A DNA stretch of 64,000 bases from Talinum fruticosum. Lineage: Eukaryota; Streptophyta; Magnoliopsida; Caryophyllales; Talinaceae. Position 1 is the stretch's first letter; the number at the start of each line of letters is the position of its first letter. This document shows, piece by piece, positions 47,813-60,600 of this stretch. The notes below the pieces were generated by a model. That model saw only the letters and a program-made list of their open reading frames with translations. It had not been told where the DNA came from and ran no database searches. Location: contig JAITYX010000030.1 of NCBI GenBank assembly GCA_021018815.1, forward strand, positions 4,479,001 to 4,543,000, written 5' to 3'. A program made the position numbers and the translations under genes.

Positions 47813-49390
47813 TTTCCCTCTAGCCTTAAGGAAGTCAACAGACAACAAGAAAGGATCTAGAAATTGGAATCTATCCTTATTCTTATATCTTATATCTCAT
47901 CTTATCGTAATCTTAAGAGCAAATAAGTTATTTTATTATTATTCAAATAAATACCTAGCAATGCATGTAATGCTCTCCTCCCCTTAATTTCTCCTCTCTA
48001 AAACCTTAATCCTATCTCTAAAAAAAACATTAATTTTGTATCCATAACTTCTTTTGTGGCTTTTTATTACATCGTTAGGTTGCTACTAGCTTAGTTAAAG
48101 CCAGTGCCAAACCCCTTTACTCAAATTTCTTCAATCAGATTAATATCTAGAGGTGCTTCTATTTTTCTTCCGATAAATTTTCTCTCCTTTTTACGAAAAT
48201 TTGAGTTTCTCTCATTTTTATGAGAGTTAGGTTTCTCTCCTTCTTGTGAGAGTTCTGTTTCTCGCATTTATGCAAGTTATTTCTCTTACACATACATGCA
48301 AATTTGATTAGGGTTTTATTGATTTTGATTGGAATTGATCGATTTAACAATAAAATCTCATATGGTTCGATCAAAGTGATATTTCATATAAGTTGGATCT
48401 ATTATATATCATACAGAAATTTGTTTTAAGAAGTTATAATATAGCTTGTCGACGTTCGTAAAAGACAAATTTAAGTCAAAAACACGATTTACGCTCGGAT
48501 TGATAATGTACGTATAGAGTCGGATGGAAGTATTTTACTATTAATTTTATCAAAATAGAGATTTTTTTTTATATTTTGGAATTATTCTTGTTAGAAAATT
48601 ATAGTTATAGATATCGTATGGATTTTTATTAATGAAAATTTCGCTTTCTATCTAAAAAAGTATTGACAATATTGTCTATTTTTTAAGAATTTTTGACTCT
48701 TTAATACCCTATAATAACAAGATATGATAAAAAAAAAAAGTCTCTCATGTATCGTAAATAATAAATTAATACCCTGAGATAATAATTTACTACCTCATAG
48801 TTTGATGACAATAAATTGTGGTTAATTTGATGTAATTTTTGAAATAATTATTCCGAAAATGGCTGTGGTTTTTTAGTTTTAATTTTTATTGATGATAAAT
48901 TTTAATTTTTATGTTTAGTAAATGTTTTTTTATTTTCATTAGTAAAGGAAATTTTATTTTATATATGTATCTCTCATGATCCCTCTTTTTTCTCTTTCAT
49001 TAGCTCATTTATTTTTGGTTTATCTTTGTACGCAAACATGGCTGAGAAAGTTTTAATTTTTTTAAAAATATTTATTTTTTCTTGTATATTCCCTTTTTTC
49101 TCTCTTCTCTAGTTATTAATTAGAATTATAATTTTTTTAAAGTAAATTAAAACTTTTTTGGTAGGACGTAAGCTTTTCACCCTTTACTAAAGTAATATTT
49201 ACATCAATACTTTGGGCATACCTAAAGATTACAGAGCAAAACTTTTAAAGTCTATCCTGCCAAACTTTGTACACCCCTTTCCTATGTATCAATTGAGTTC
49301 TTATACGGTGGATTAGGAAAACTTGAGAATAGCGAGAGAATCCCCCATTCTCTAGTTTCAAGGGTCATCACCTCCTTTTGTTTTCTTTTA
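47813..49390. other. AT-rich intergenic, nothing recognised
   Basis: 3' flank of the decarboxylase gene followed by AT-rich sequence without supported coding, RNA gene or repeat structure. Pyrimidine-rich TTTCTCTCC words recur at 48170-48270. Confidence 0.5.
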
Positions 49391-50559
49391 CTATGAAAAC
49401 TAAAATTAAAAAAAAAAAAAAACCTCCAAACATTAACTTCTTCACGGCATTTGGTTCAACTACTGCCCAAATTTCAGAATTTTCATATAATAGTTTACTT
49501 TCCCAATCCTTGCTCTCAATGGAAATCTCAATCTCCCTTTTTTCTGCCAAATTCCACCGCTTCAAATTCACTAATTATCATGCCTATATCTCGCTGCCCC
49601 TATTTCCGATTCAGCGTAGCTATATCCGAGTTCATGGATCTTCAGTGTCCCGACCTTCCATTCGACCGAATCCACTGCTTCCCAACCTTACTCGAGTATT
49701 TTCTGCAGCCACCGCCCGTCCGTCGAATCATTTACAACTCGTGGCTCTATACCTCCCTTCGATCTCGGTAAAAAGGCGGATGCTTCTATCTGTTCCGCAT
49801 CGATCTACCACAGTAATTATTTTTGCCGCCCGGATTCTTCGAACTCTTCGAGGTCTCCACACCACTTGGTCTCTCCGGTCTCCGTTATTCGAGGTAATTT
49901 TTCCTCCTCTTTCTTGCTTTAATTACATGCTAGGACTGATCTCTAAGGTTAGGCGAACTAATTTCGCGTTGGGTTCCTTGATGACGTCTCTGTGTGCCTC
50001 GTCCGCCGTTTGTTTCACCCAATTACATTTATTGCTATATCTTACTGTCTTTGAGTAAGGCACAATGTTGCTTAATGAATTTGCATTTTTTAATTTCCAA
50101 ACGTTGATGTATTAGTCTCAATTCGGGCAGTTTGTCTCTATTTATAGGTCTGCTTCCTTGTTCATTTTTTCTCCCTCAACTCCCATCCTTCCCATTCATT
50201 TCTTATTTATGCGAATGTCCGAGTTACCTCCTTCTTTGCCTACTTCGATACCCCACACATCCTTCCCGCCACCTCTCAAAATGCCGATTTGCTCCATCAT
50301 ACTGAAGTTTCCCATGATGATATTACTCCCGGACCTCGGTTTTCAAGCTGTCATGGATGGAGGCACTCGCTAGTGATCCAAGCAGCAAGGGTAAGGCGCC
50401 CATTTGTACCTTCTCCCGGCTATTAAGTTCGGAGTGGGAGGTCCCGTAGATACTTGATATTCCCGAAATCTCCTAGGAAATGTCTCTCATACTGCCCGAG
50501 TCACTTGGAACCAACGAATATGGTAAATAAAGACATGCCTACTGAGTTTGATTTTCCCT

Positions 50560-51572
50560 CTTTGAGTCTTTTCGGAAAACCCTGGGGTGATTCTCGTCCC
50601 TCTGCAGTTTATTAAGATCAAAACTACCCGTGATTGGAAGGGGTTAGAGGTCAAATTGATTATGTTAAAATGGGGAATGGGTGGATCTTGTTTAAATTTG
50701 CCATCTGTTTCAGGTAGAAACTATGTTTGGGATGCTAGACTCGTGGTTTGTTAATAGTCTTAATTTGGTGTTGCGTCCTTGGGAGGAATTTTTGACCCCT
50801 ATGCTGCTATTATCTCCCGGGTTGATCAATGGGTTACTATCAACCGCCTTCCTCATGAGTTTTGGGTTGAGTCTAGATTGAAAGACCTTTTAAGCCATGT
50901 AGGGGTGTTCATTAAAGCCGACTAATTTACTCGGCTCGGGACAAGGGTAAGTTTGCTCGTATCTATCTCAATATTGACATTTCTAAGCCCCTTAGAGGAA
51001 CTCCGGTGATTCCCTGCCATCTCTCTTCTCCAACTCCCTATCTCCTATGAGGGTCTTCATGAAGTTTGTGCCATTTGTGGTAGTAGTGCTCATGCCTTAG
51101 CTGCGTGTCCGGATACACCCTCTAATGTTTTTGAAGTTGTTGTTGAAAAATTTGGTGCAACTAGTTTCCACTTTGAAGATGGTTCCTTTCATAAAGGGGA
51201 TAATAGGAATATTTCCACTCCTATTGAGAAATGGGTTACGGTTTCGCCTAAAAGCGGGCAAGTCCTTCTCCGCCTATAAGGAAACGAGGTATTCTTCCTA
51301 CCCCCGAGTGGTTTGCCTCTCCTAAAGTGACCTCTGTTCCTGCTCCTTTTGTTTCTCGCTCCTTCGTTGATAATCCTCCCGATAGCTCTATTCCCCATAC
51401 CGCCTCTCCCCATGTTGTTCAATTTGTTGGTCATGATCAGGCTACCTCTTCTGTTGTTGAGGTGTATGGTTCCCCTGCTCGGTTACATGACTCACCCAAT
51501 CTGCCATTGATGGACGATGATGAGGACATGGATATGTTTCTCAATCTGGATAATGATAATGACCAGCAATGA
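50560..51572 (+). pseudogene. LINE ORF1 (nucleic-acid-binding), broken
   Basis: Segments FDPYAAIISRVDQWVTI, RLPHEFWVESRLKDLL, HVGVFIKAD and GKFARIYLNIDISKPL match the DUF4283-type ORF1 of plant L1 elements. They are followed by ISYEGLHEVCAICGSSAHAL with a CCHC zinc knuckle (C-x2-C-x4-H-x4-C) near 51065-51110. An acidic tail (DDDEDMDMFLNLDND) ends at 51572. Several frame changes interrupt it. It probably binds the element RNA. Confidence 0.75.
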
Positions 51573-53546
51573 GTCCTCCGATTCCGCAAAGAAACGACGC
51601 TTTGAAGAGGGCGACGAACTCTCCTCAGCCTTTACTTATGTCTAATGATTAGCCAAGTATTTTTGAGGGCCATTTCTCCGTAATACACTTGTTGTATAGG
51701 TGCGATACAGCGGTTTTGGTTTTGGGTGGTAAAATTTTTCTTTGTGTTCTCCGTCCTCCCGTTGGTTGGACAAGGGTTCAGGGTACTATTCTTCCTAATT
51801 TTCTTCGCTTATGGCAAGGAACTTTTTGGGTTTGCTTTTGTATGTCTAGTAGCATACTTTGGATTGGGGGAAAGGGGAATCGTTTTTTGGTTTCATGTTT
51901 ACAATGTATGTACTTGCATAGTGGGTTGAAACCCTGGTTGAATGTAACTAATTTCGGTTTAACTATCTCTGTTTTTGTTTTTCTTTCTTACTATGGTACA
52001 CTTTATGTTTGTGCTTATTGCTTGAAATTCACCCTCCTACTAACTCTCCGGGTGAAGTTTGGTATTAATGCTTGTTGGTTATTTAATATTCAGCCATATC
52101 TTCCAGATTATTCTCTTATTTGGATCTCTTTTATTCTATGGATGGATATGTTCATACATGGGTTTTCCCTAAGGTTTTCTTTTGACTTTTTATCATGGCC
52201 TTTTCTTAACATACTTTTACCTTCTTTCTTCTCCACTACTTCTATATTTCCCATTTCTCGTTACGGTGATCTTGGTCTAATCATATCCTGTTGGCTTTTA
52301 CGTTTTAGGCTCTTGCCCATGCCTACTGCACTCAGCCATGCCACGTATATGTTTAATTCCTCTTACTTGTGGTCTATTTTTTTGATTAACAGTTTTTAAG
52401 GATAATTCTTCACATACCTTGATGTGTTGTCGTTTACTTCTCCTGTCTATTAATTATTTTTTTCACCAATTTATATACTTGGACTAACTTAGGTCATTTT
52501 TCATCCCAATTTTTTCTCTCGGCACTGGCACTTGTTTTCTATCACTGGAACTTCGCATCATTGCTTGGAATATATAGGGCCTTTTGACCCTTTGGACCAT
52601 TTCTTTGCTCACCTTTCTTCCGAAAGGATTGGACCAATTGGTTTTACCAATTCGACATATTTTTGGACAAGTTTTTGGACAAACATGTATGCTACTATTG
52701 GCTATCCCAATATGAGCCCGATCTCGATGGTCTTTGTTTGCTACTACGATTCACGTACTTTTGGGCAAACAATCTGTACACATGTGACTTGGTTATATTT
52801 CCAGCCAACACACCGATTCTCCCGATCACGAGTTGGACCCCTGGTTTTTGCTAATTTATATGCAATGGATATTTACTCGCTTTATCCTGCAATTATGGAT
52901 TGCGGCTTCGATTTTTCTCTGTTTTTGTTATGGGACATTTTTTTGCTCCCCATTCAGTCATCTTGTTTGCACATACAGGGTCTATTTCTCTTCCGGACTT
53001 TACATTAGATCACCTCTTTTCCGGACAAATCTGTATTGAATGGTATATCCGTTTAGGCACTATTTTGGATTATTCATCTGGAGGACTCTGTATACTCTTT
53101 TCGGGCACAAATGACCACTTGTGTATGGATTCTTTCCAGGGGATGGTTTATCCCTATTATGCGAGACTCTCTTTCTTTTCGGGATTCTACTCCATTCTGT
53201 TTAGCCTTGATCCACTTTCATATCTACTTTATTGTTTTTGCTTTTTCTGGGATGTATTTTTTGGACTATTTTTTTATACATACGCTCGATATTTGCTCCC
53301 GGACTTTATCTTCCTTTTGATGAAGGAATCTCGTCCTTCTAGGTTGACCTCTTTGGCTTACCCTGCGGATATCCGAGTTAAGGGATATTTGGTGGAGTAT
53401 TGGGTTCGCTATTTCGAGCACTTTGTTTTCTAGCTTCACTCCATAGGAGTTTTGACTTCTATCGATTTTTGTGATGATCCAATGTTTGTGGAAATTTTCT
53501 CGGATAGAGGCGACCTATACTCTATCTTTTCTTCATTTTTTACATT
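51573..53546 (+). other. Long T-rich spacer between LINE ORF1 and ORF2
   Basis: About 2 kb of T-rich sequence separates the two ORFs. Open frames here (51689-52399, 52532-53008, 52900-53433) give very hydrophobic, Phe/Leu-rich peptides as expected from T-rich sequence. I see no conserved domain and do not call them genes. Confidence 0.5.
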
Positions 53547-56500
53547 ATGAAAGTTATAACTTGGAATGTAAGAGGTGCTAAAAAGCACCAGATTTGCGAG
53601 GAAATTTTATTAATGTCTAAAAGTCATCAACCGGATATACTTTTTTATTAGAAACAATGGTCTCAAAGAACACCACTAAGCACATTCTTCCATCTCTAGG
53701 GTTCGATTGTTATGATTTTGTAAACCCCACTAATCACCTGTGGTGGTATGTGGGTTTTATGGAATAATAAGAATATTCTAGCCAATATGCTTCTTAAAGA
53801 GCAACGCATCATTCATATGTTGATTTTAGACATTGCTTCATAAAAGCTAAGCACCCTTTCGGTGTGTATGCTCCAGCTCAATCTTTGGCAAAGTCGGCTT
53901 TTTGGCAACGTTTACTAGACTTAAACTCGTTATTGACACTCTTTGGTGCCTTATTGGCGATTTTAATGAAATGGAAGACAAGACCGATAAGAAGGGTGGA
54001 TCCCCTATTACTCGGTCTCATTGCCGGAGATTGCCATCTTTTTACAGAATAGCTCGGCCCAATCTATACCTATTCTAGGGCACCCTTTTTCGTGGAAATC
54101 TCGTATTCATGGTCATCTTATTTATGAGAAACTTGATAGGGCTGTAGGTAGGAATGATTGGGTACCTTTGTATCCTAATGCCATTGTCTCTTATGGCCCT
54201 TTTACATGTTCGGATCATAGTTATACTTTTTGAAAGCTCATTCTTTGCGAGAATCCTGGCAACAATTCAATTTTTCGTTTCCGACCTAATTGGACTAACA
54301 ACGATACGAGTGCTTGGAATTGTTAAAAGGAAGTGGGGTACTCGAATAAGAGGTTCACCTATGTATCGTGTGTCCCAAAGGCTTAAAATCATCAAACAGG
54401 ACTTGAAAATTTGGAGTTCTACAATATGTGCCAATTATAGGTCACAAATTGACAAAAATACTTCTAAATTACAATATGTGGAAAATCGTCTTCCGGATGA
54501 TCCTGATAGTTGTCGATTGAATATGTGGCATACTCGGTTGATTAAACAACGGGAAAATCTGTTACTTTTTAATCGGCGTTATCGGGGTAACTATGCCCGG
54601 AAAAAATGGTTGGTTGATGGAGATCAGCATTCTCGTTTCTTTCTTCAAACAGACAACGGCTAAAAGCGTCATTCTAATATCGTTAGAATTAGAGATGACG
54701 CCGGTGTTTGGCTAGAAGAGCCACATAGGATTGAACAAAAGTTCATTTCGGATTTTTCCCATCGACTTTCCTCCGACCGTAATACCTCAAATAATTTCAT
54801 CCAGGTTTCTTCCTTTTCTAGAGTATCTCGGGAAGAAAATTTGAATCTCATCAAACCAATTACGAGAGGAAGAGATCCATTCCGCACTTTTTCAAATGAA
54901 TCCTCATAAAGCCCCTAGTCCGGATGGTTTTGATGCCTCTTTTTTTCAAAAATACTGGGAGCTTATTAAACATCATGTTTGTTTTGCAGTTCAGGATTTC
55001 TTTGCTTCTTGAAAATTACTCAAGGAAATTAATCACTCTTTCATTACTTTAATCCCAAAAGTGGTCAATCCTGAAACAACTAATCATTTTCGGCCAATTA
55101 GCTTGTGCAACACAATTTATAAGCTCATATCTAAAGTTATGGTAAATCAAATGCGACCAATTTTAGAACGCATTATTCAATCGACTCAAAGTGCTTTTGT
55201 CCCTCATAGGGCTATTCATGACAATATTCTCCTTCTTCACGAAATAATGCATAAGTTCCGGTTTACTAAGAGTCGCACAGGGTATGCGAGCACTTAAACT
55301 TGATATGGCGAAAGCTTATGATAGACTCGAATGGGATTATCTGTTTGGTTGTCTGCAGAGTATGCGCTTTCATGTACAATGGATCAAATGGATTAAAGAG
55401 TGCGTTTCAACGATATCTTATTCTATTCTAGTCAATAACAAATCTTGTGGTTTTTTAAACCAACTCGAGGTTTGCGACAAGGTGACCCTCTATCTCCGTA
55501 TTTATTTATTATTTGTATGGACTTTTTGGCACAACAACTTTTTCAAGCTTCTCTTAATCCCAAATCTGGTATTGGAATCAAGATTGCTCCTAGAGCGGAG
55601 ACAATCCCTTGTTTACTTTTTGCTGATGATAGCCTCTTATTTTGTAAAGCAACCTCTCAGGCTGCCTTCACTCTCAAATCTATCCTGGATTCTTTTTGTT
55701 CTCAATCTGGCCAACTAGTGAATTTTCATAAATCTTATATTGTTTTCTCTAAAAACTTGTCCAACCAAGTTAAACATCACGTTGCGGGGATTTTTAACAT
55801 CTCTCATAGTTCCTCTTTAGGGTCTTATTTAGGCTACTCGGTCTTTCAGGGGCGACCGACGTTTGATTCATTCCAACATTTAATCGGAAAGGTTGAAGCT
55901 AAGCTAACTACTTGGAAATCTAACTCTCTCTCTAAAGCGGGCAGGGTAGTTCTCATTCAATCGAACCTTAAGTCCTTACCGACGCACACTATGCAATGTT
56001 TTCAGCTCCAGATGTCTGTCTTCGATAATCTTGATCGAATAAATCGGGATTTCTTCCGGACAAAAACCAATATGGAAAAAGGACTTCCTTTAGTTGCTTG
56101 GGATATAATTTTTCAACCAAAAAAGTATGGTGGTTTGGGCTGCGTAAAGCGGGTTACGTTAACATAGCCTTCATGGCCAAACTTTCATGGAAATACCTCA
56201 CCAAACCCGATAATTTTTGGGTTAAACGGATGAGGGCAAAGTATGTTCCTGTGAATACGTTTTTACGTATAGGAACAAACAAACCACTTCTTCGGTTTGA
56301 AAGTGTATGTTTCGTACTCGTAAATTTCTTCAACAAAATATGAGATGGCGAGTTAGGGAATGGTAAAAAGTTAATTTTTGGACCGATATTTGGTGTCATG
56401 AGTCTAGTTTGGCTAATTTATTGCAATTGGACCCTTCAACTCGCATGATCCTCAAATCAAAGTTTCGACTTTATTTCATCTAATAAAAATTGGGATGAGC

Positions 56501-57680
56501 CGAAACTTATGCGGGTTTTGCTGCGGATGTTCTCACTCATGTGCTCTTAGTTCCTATTCCCCGGCAGAGATGGAGGACAAGTTCTGTTGGGGCCTCACGG
56601 GCAATGGTGAATTTTCTATTAAATCCGCCACTTGGAAAGCTCATGATCATCCGAAGCCCGATCAATCGAGTATGGAAGTTTAGTTGGATTTGGAATTTGG
56701 ATGTTCTACCTAAAATTAAAATTTTCTTATGGTAAGTCTCGTCATAATTCTTTACCAACTAGAGGAAATTTATTACATCATGGAGTACATCCGGATCCTA
56801 GTTGTCCTATTTGTCTATCGGACATTGAAGATATGAAATACCTTTTTGCAACTTGTCCTTTTGTAGGTCGAGTCCGGGATATCGCCATTCAACATGGATG
56901 GCTTTGCGAGAAGCCCTTTCCTAATCCACACATTTCTATTAGAGACTCATTACTAATATGTTTGTTGATCGAAGGATCAATATGTCTAAAATGGCATTGT
57001 CTTCCGAATGATTTACCCAACCCTATGGGTACACTCATTCGGGCTAAACGTAATCGGACGAGAATGGAGACAACGTACTCTTTCTTCACCTCAATCCACT
57101 TCATCAACTTCCCTTTTCACTCTTTTCCCATCATCAAACCCACCTCCTTAGTAAGGTGGATTCCCCCCAGGCGGCTTCATCAAAATTAACTTCGACGGCA
57201 CCTTTTCTTCGGCGGGTGCAGTGACGAGTTATGTTTTAAGAGACTGGAAGGGCGGCTTCATTCAGGTAGGCACTAGATTCATGCACAAAGCTCCTATCCT
57301 TGTGTCTGAAGCTATGGCCATGCGTGACGGTATTCAAGCGGCATTACATGCGGGCTTTTCACATATACAAGTGGAGGGCGACAACAAATTAGTTATTCAA
57401 GCAGTTCAGGGTTCCATTCATACTCAGTGGAGAATTCACTCGTTGGTTCATGATATACGCTTTACTTTCATTGTTCTCATATTATTCAATTAGTCATGTT
57501 TTCAGAGAGGGTAATATGGCAACTGATTGTATTGCTAAATTAGGATGTGTCATGAGGTCTACAACTACCTTCACATCCTCCCCTTCCGAGAATTTTCATG
57601 TATTCACGTATGATGATAACATAGGTAGAACCCTTGATGAGAAGGGCTACCTAATGTTCTTTGTACTTACCTTTTAAAAA
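53547..57680 (+). pseudogene. LINE ORF2: endonuclease, reverse transcriptase, zinc domain, RNase H, broken
   Basis: Starts MKVITWNVRGAKKHQI at 53547 (endonuclease), with LIGDFNEMEDKTDKKGG near 53960. Reverse transcriptase: LIPKVVNPETTNHFRPISL from about 55050, AFVPHRAIHDNILL, then KLDMAKAYDRLEWDYLF (first catalytic Asp), GLRQGDPLSPYLF, and CLLFADDSLLFCKA (FADD, 55610-55650). The thumb continues as far as YGGLGCVKR near 56150. A zinc-binding (zf-RVT) region LPTRGNLLHHGVHPDPSCPI lies at 56750-56815, and an RNase H domain KINFDGTFSSAG to FREGNMATDCIAKLG spans 57181-57550. At least six stops or frame changes. The catalytic motifs survive, so decay is moderate. Confidence 0.85.
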
Positions 57681-58589
57681 AAAATTTTATCATTTTTTTG
57701 ATGTTCAGATCTTGTAGTATTCTTCCCTTGGAATATTCTCTCGGTTCCTCTCATCCCATATTAAGTACACCACTACTGCTATTAGTGGTGCTATAACTGA
57801 TAGCTTTGATTGAGATATTGCGGCCCATATTAGCCATTCATTCCATTCGTTTCTCCAGTTTGTTCCGAGGTCCAAAGTAGTTAATCTATTGAGGATTTCC
57901 TGTGCAAATGGACATTGTAGAAATAGATGTCCAGGCTCTCCTCGACCTCACATAATAAACTGCATGTTTTATCATCAATTGTAATCTATTTGCTCAATTT
58001 GTCCCTTGTTAATATCCTCATCTTTAGTACCATCCAAAGGCAATAGGAGTATTTTAGTAAGGTCATTTTGTGCCATGCTAACTTCCACCATGCCACTTCC
58101 TGCCTAGCTTCTTGCAGTAGTTTATAAGTTGCCTTAATGCTCAATTTGTCATGTTGTACTTGGTTTTCACACACGGCTGTGTATCTACCCGACTATGAAT
58201 ATACTTCCTCGGCTTCAATATCCTTTTGAAATACCAACTGAACTCAGATTTGTAGACCATGGTATCCACTTGTTGGTTTTTGATATAGATATTATGCACT
58301 CACTTTACCCACAGAGCGAGTCTTTCTTGTCTATTATGAACCAAAGTTGTTTAGCCACCAAGGCCCTGTTCCAGTCTTTACTACTTCTTATGCCCAGCCC
58401 TCCTTGACTCTTAGGCATGCATCTCTTCCCAAGCAACATGTATAATCTTCCTCTTGCCTTCCTTAGTGCCCCAAAGGAAGTCTCCACAAATTTTCTCCAC
58501 CGATTTTGTCGGCTTTGTTGGAAAAATAAAGACAGAGCTCTAGTATACAAGCATACTAAGCGAGCACTAAGTTTATATTAGTTGAGTTT

Positions 58590-60014
58590 CACTACTACAG
58601 TAACCACTTTTAATTACGGTTTAAAATGACTTCTAAGTATGGTTAACATGCATCGTCTATGTGGCCGTCGTTGTAGGTAGGCATATTTTAATATGGTTCA
58701 AAACCGTAATAAAAGAATACCTATGATGATGGTTCTTCTAGTGAACCGTTGTCATAGGTCTGAATTTTTTTATTTAAAATAGACCACTTTCAGATCTGAA
58801 AATGGAGAGAAAAAAAACGAAAAACAAGTCAAATCTAAATATAGATGAAATTATTGGAGGGAAATTTTGACAAATTTCCCAACTTTAGTTAATGAATTCA
58901 TTACAATCCAACCAATTAATCACCTCAAATGAAACAATCTTGCAAGCTTATATTCTTTAGTGGTAGTATGGAAAGACTTGGAATGTGAGGATCCAAGAGA
59001 AATTTAACTCTTCAATTACACATCTAACAGCGAAGATCCAAGAGACTTCAACTCTTCAATCACACATCTAATAACAAACCATGAAAAATTATCAAAATGT
59101 AAAAAAGAAAAATGAAAAATGAGACGAAGAAAAGCACACTACCGAGTGTGGAAAGAGTTAGTAGAAACAAAATTCATCGAATTCATCATATCATACTTTT
59201 TCTCCAACTCGTAAGAAGTGGAAAGGGGAGAGAGAGAGGATTACGAACCTAGAACGTCGTCGAATTCCGAAGAATTGAGGGCTCAGCGAGTAAGGCGTCC
59301 TGCTCCTCCTCCCAGCGGCAGCGCGAATTTTGGGCATGGACGGCGATGCGTAAACAATGGAGGCCGAGACTCGGTGAATCCTAGGGTTTGGAGCTTCCAA
59401 ACTATGGCGGATCCGACGAGGTCTTGGTGGCCTACGACGAAGATCTTGGCTGATTTTTCGGTGAGGAAATTATCGGTGCCAACGAGTCGGCCATTGTCGG
59501 TAAGGAAGGAGAGAGGAGAGAGGGGGTCAGCCATTGCAGCAAATTTGGGGGAATTTGGGGGAAGATAAAGAGTGAGGAAGTGGAGAGAGAGCGGGGTTTC
59601 GGATATGAGAAATGAACCGTGGAAAGAGAAATGAGGGGGATGAGAGAGAAAAAGGGGATTAATATGAGGACTCTTTTTTATTACGAGGTTCAATTAAAGA
59701 ATCATGGTCAAAAGTACTTCTTATATGAAGGTTCGATTAATTCAAATGCGTGCCTTAGACTTTTAACAACGGTTCAATTGAAGAACCATAGTAAAAGGTT
59801 CCTCTTTTATTATCTATGACTACGGTTCTTTTATAGAACCGTAGTCAAAAGTTGACAGACTTTATCTATGACCACGATTCATTGAAAGAACCATAGTCAT
59901 AGGTGTAAACAATGCCGCTTATTCACAAAAACGTCACTGGTCCATTTTTCATTACAATTTGTCCTTTTAACCGTCGTTAAAGACTCGTCATTAAAAGTGG
60001 TTCATGTAGTAGTG
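58590..60014. mobile_element. Non-autonomous CACTA transposon, 1,425 bases, TSD TTT
   Basis: The left end is CACTACTACAGTAACCACTT and the right end is the reverse complement of CACTACTACATGAACCACTT. The ends are flanked by the 3-bp duplication TTT (58587-58589 and 60015-60017), as for En/Spm-type elements. Subterminal regions hold repeated TATGACTACGGTTC and GAACCGTAGTCA words in both orientations, which are likely transposase binding repeats. It has no transposase gene; mobility would depend on an autonomous relative. It sits inside the minus-strand LINE. Confidence 0.92.
59373..59534 (-). pseudogene. Captured fragment of a GDP-L-fucose synthase gene within the CACTA element
   Basis: From ATG at 59534 on the minus strand the frame reads MADPLSPLSFLTDN, then EKSAKIFVVGHQDLVGSAI and VWKLQTLGFT. 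It closely matches, by memory, the start of plant GDP-4-keto-6-deoxymannose epimerase-reductase (GER), where KSAKIFVAGHRGLVGSAI carries the NADP-binding GxxGxxG motif. The captured copy has Asp for the middle Gly. Homology stops after GFT. This is a typical gene capture by a transposon. A surrounding open frame spans 59693-59283. Confidence 0.75.
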
Positions 60015-60128
60015 TTTTTCCTACATATCTAAGCTTTCTCATGCCCCATATTATGATTTTTAGTGATTTTTGCTGCTAGTTGTTGGCAATTATCCTCATT
60101 GAGTTTACCGGACTTCAAAGGGACCCTA

Positions 60129-60600
60129 AGGTAGGGATGTGCAAAAAATCGAAACCGAAAATCGATCCGAAAACCGATCCAAAAATCGGTTAATCGAATA
60201 AATTTTTAAAGAAAATCGGTTCGGTTAACCGAACCGAATTTTTTGGTTCACGGATCGGTTACGGATCGGAACTTGAAAAAATTCGGTTAGCGGCGGTTAA
60301 CCGAGCCATTTTAAAAAAAAATCATAGGTATATAATCTAAAAGTTGTTTTATGGGATTGAAAAAATTATATTTTCCTAGCCAAAAAACTTCTCTTTTGTT
60401 GTATTTTACTTTTGTTAGCTAGAAACTTGTATTTTGTTGTATTTTACTTCCGTTTTAATTCATAAGTTATGTTTTAAATAACGGTTAACCGCTAAAGCTG
60501 AACCGAAAAATTGATTAACCGAACCTTTCGGTTCGGTTACAGATCGAGATTTTGCCGATCCGATTTTTTCGGTTAACTGAAAAATTAGGCGTATGTTGCA
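60129..60600. repeat. CGGTTAACCG-type foldback/low-complexity element
   Basis: Begins TAGGGATGTGCAAAAAATCG and holds many near-palindromic words (CGGTTAACCGAACCG, GGATCGGTTACGGATCGG) on both sides of an AT-rich centre (60310-60480). The two sides are largely inverted copies. It directly follows the LINE fragment. Confidence 0.6.

Larger units (their letters stand above)
49400..57690 (+). mobile_element. Nearly complete L1-type LINE, plus strand, coding-dead (left edge uncertain)
   Basis: An 8.3-kb unit with the order leader, ORF1 (DUF4283 and zinc knuckle), spacer, ORF2 (endonuclease, reverse transcriptase, zinc-binding domain, RNase H) and a short A-rich end at 57677-57686. It is interrupted by several stops and frame changes. 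The target duplication was not identified, so the left edge is a guess from the start of leader-like, pyrimidine-rich sequence. Confidence 0.75.
57691..60128 (-). pseudogene. Second LINE ORF2 fragment, minus strand, split by a CACTA element
   Basis: On the minus strand from about 60128: RVPLKSGKLNEDNCQQLAAK, then MGHEKA, matching the reverse-transcriptase thumb of LINEs, up to 60015. It resumes at 58589 with LVCLYTRALSLFFQQ, then RWRKFVETSFGALRK, KSQGGLGIRSSKDWNRALVA and, in another frame, KLAWHKMTLLKYSYCLWMV (zinc domain) until about 57700. The two parts join in sense once the CACTA element and one TTT copy are removed. It meets the previous LINE tail to tail. Confidence 0.75.

Noticed and set aside
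49378..50058. 226-codon open frame
   Set aside because: It lies in the leader of the LINE, begins at a non-ATG codon and has no recognisable domain.
51689..53433. Open frames up to 236 codons giving hydrophobic, membrane-like proteins
   Set aside because: They lie in T-rich LINE spacer, overlap in different frames and show no conserved motif; hydrophobicity follows from base composition.
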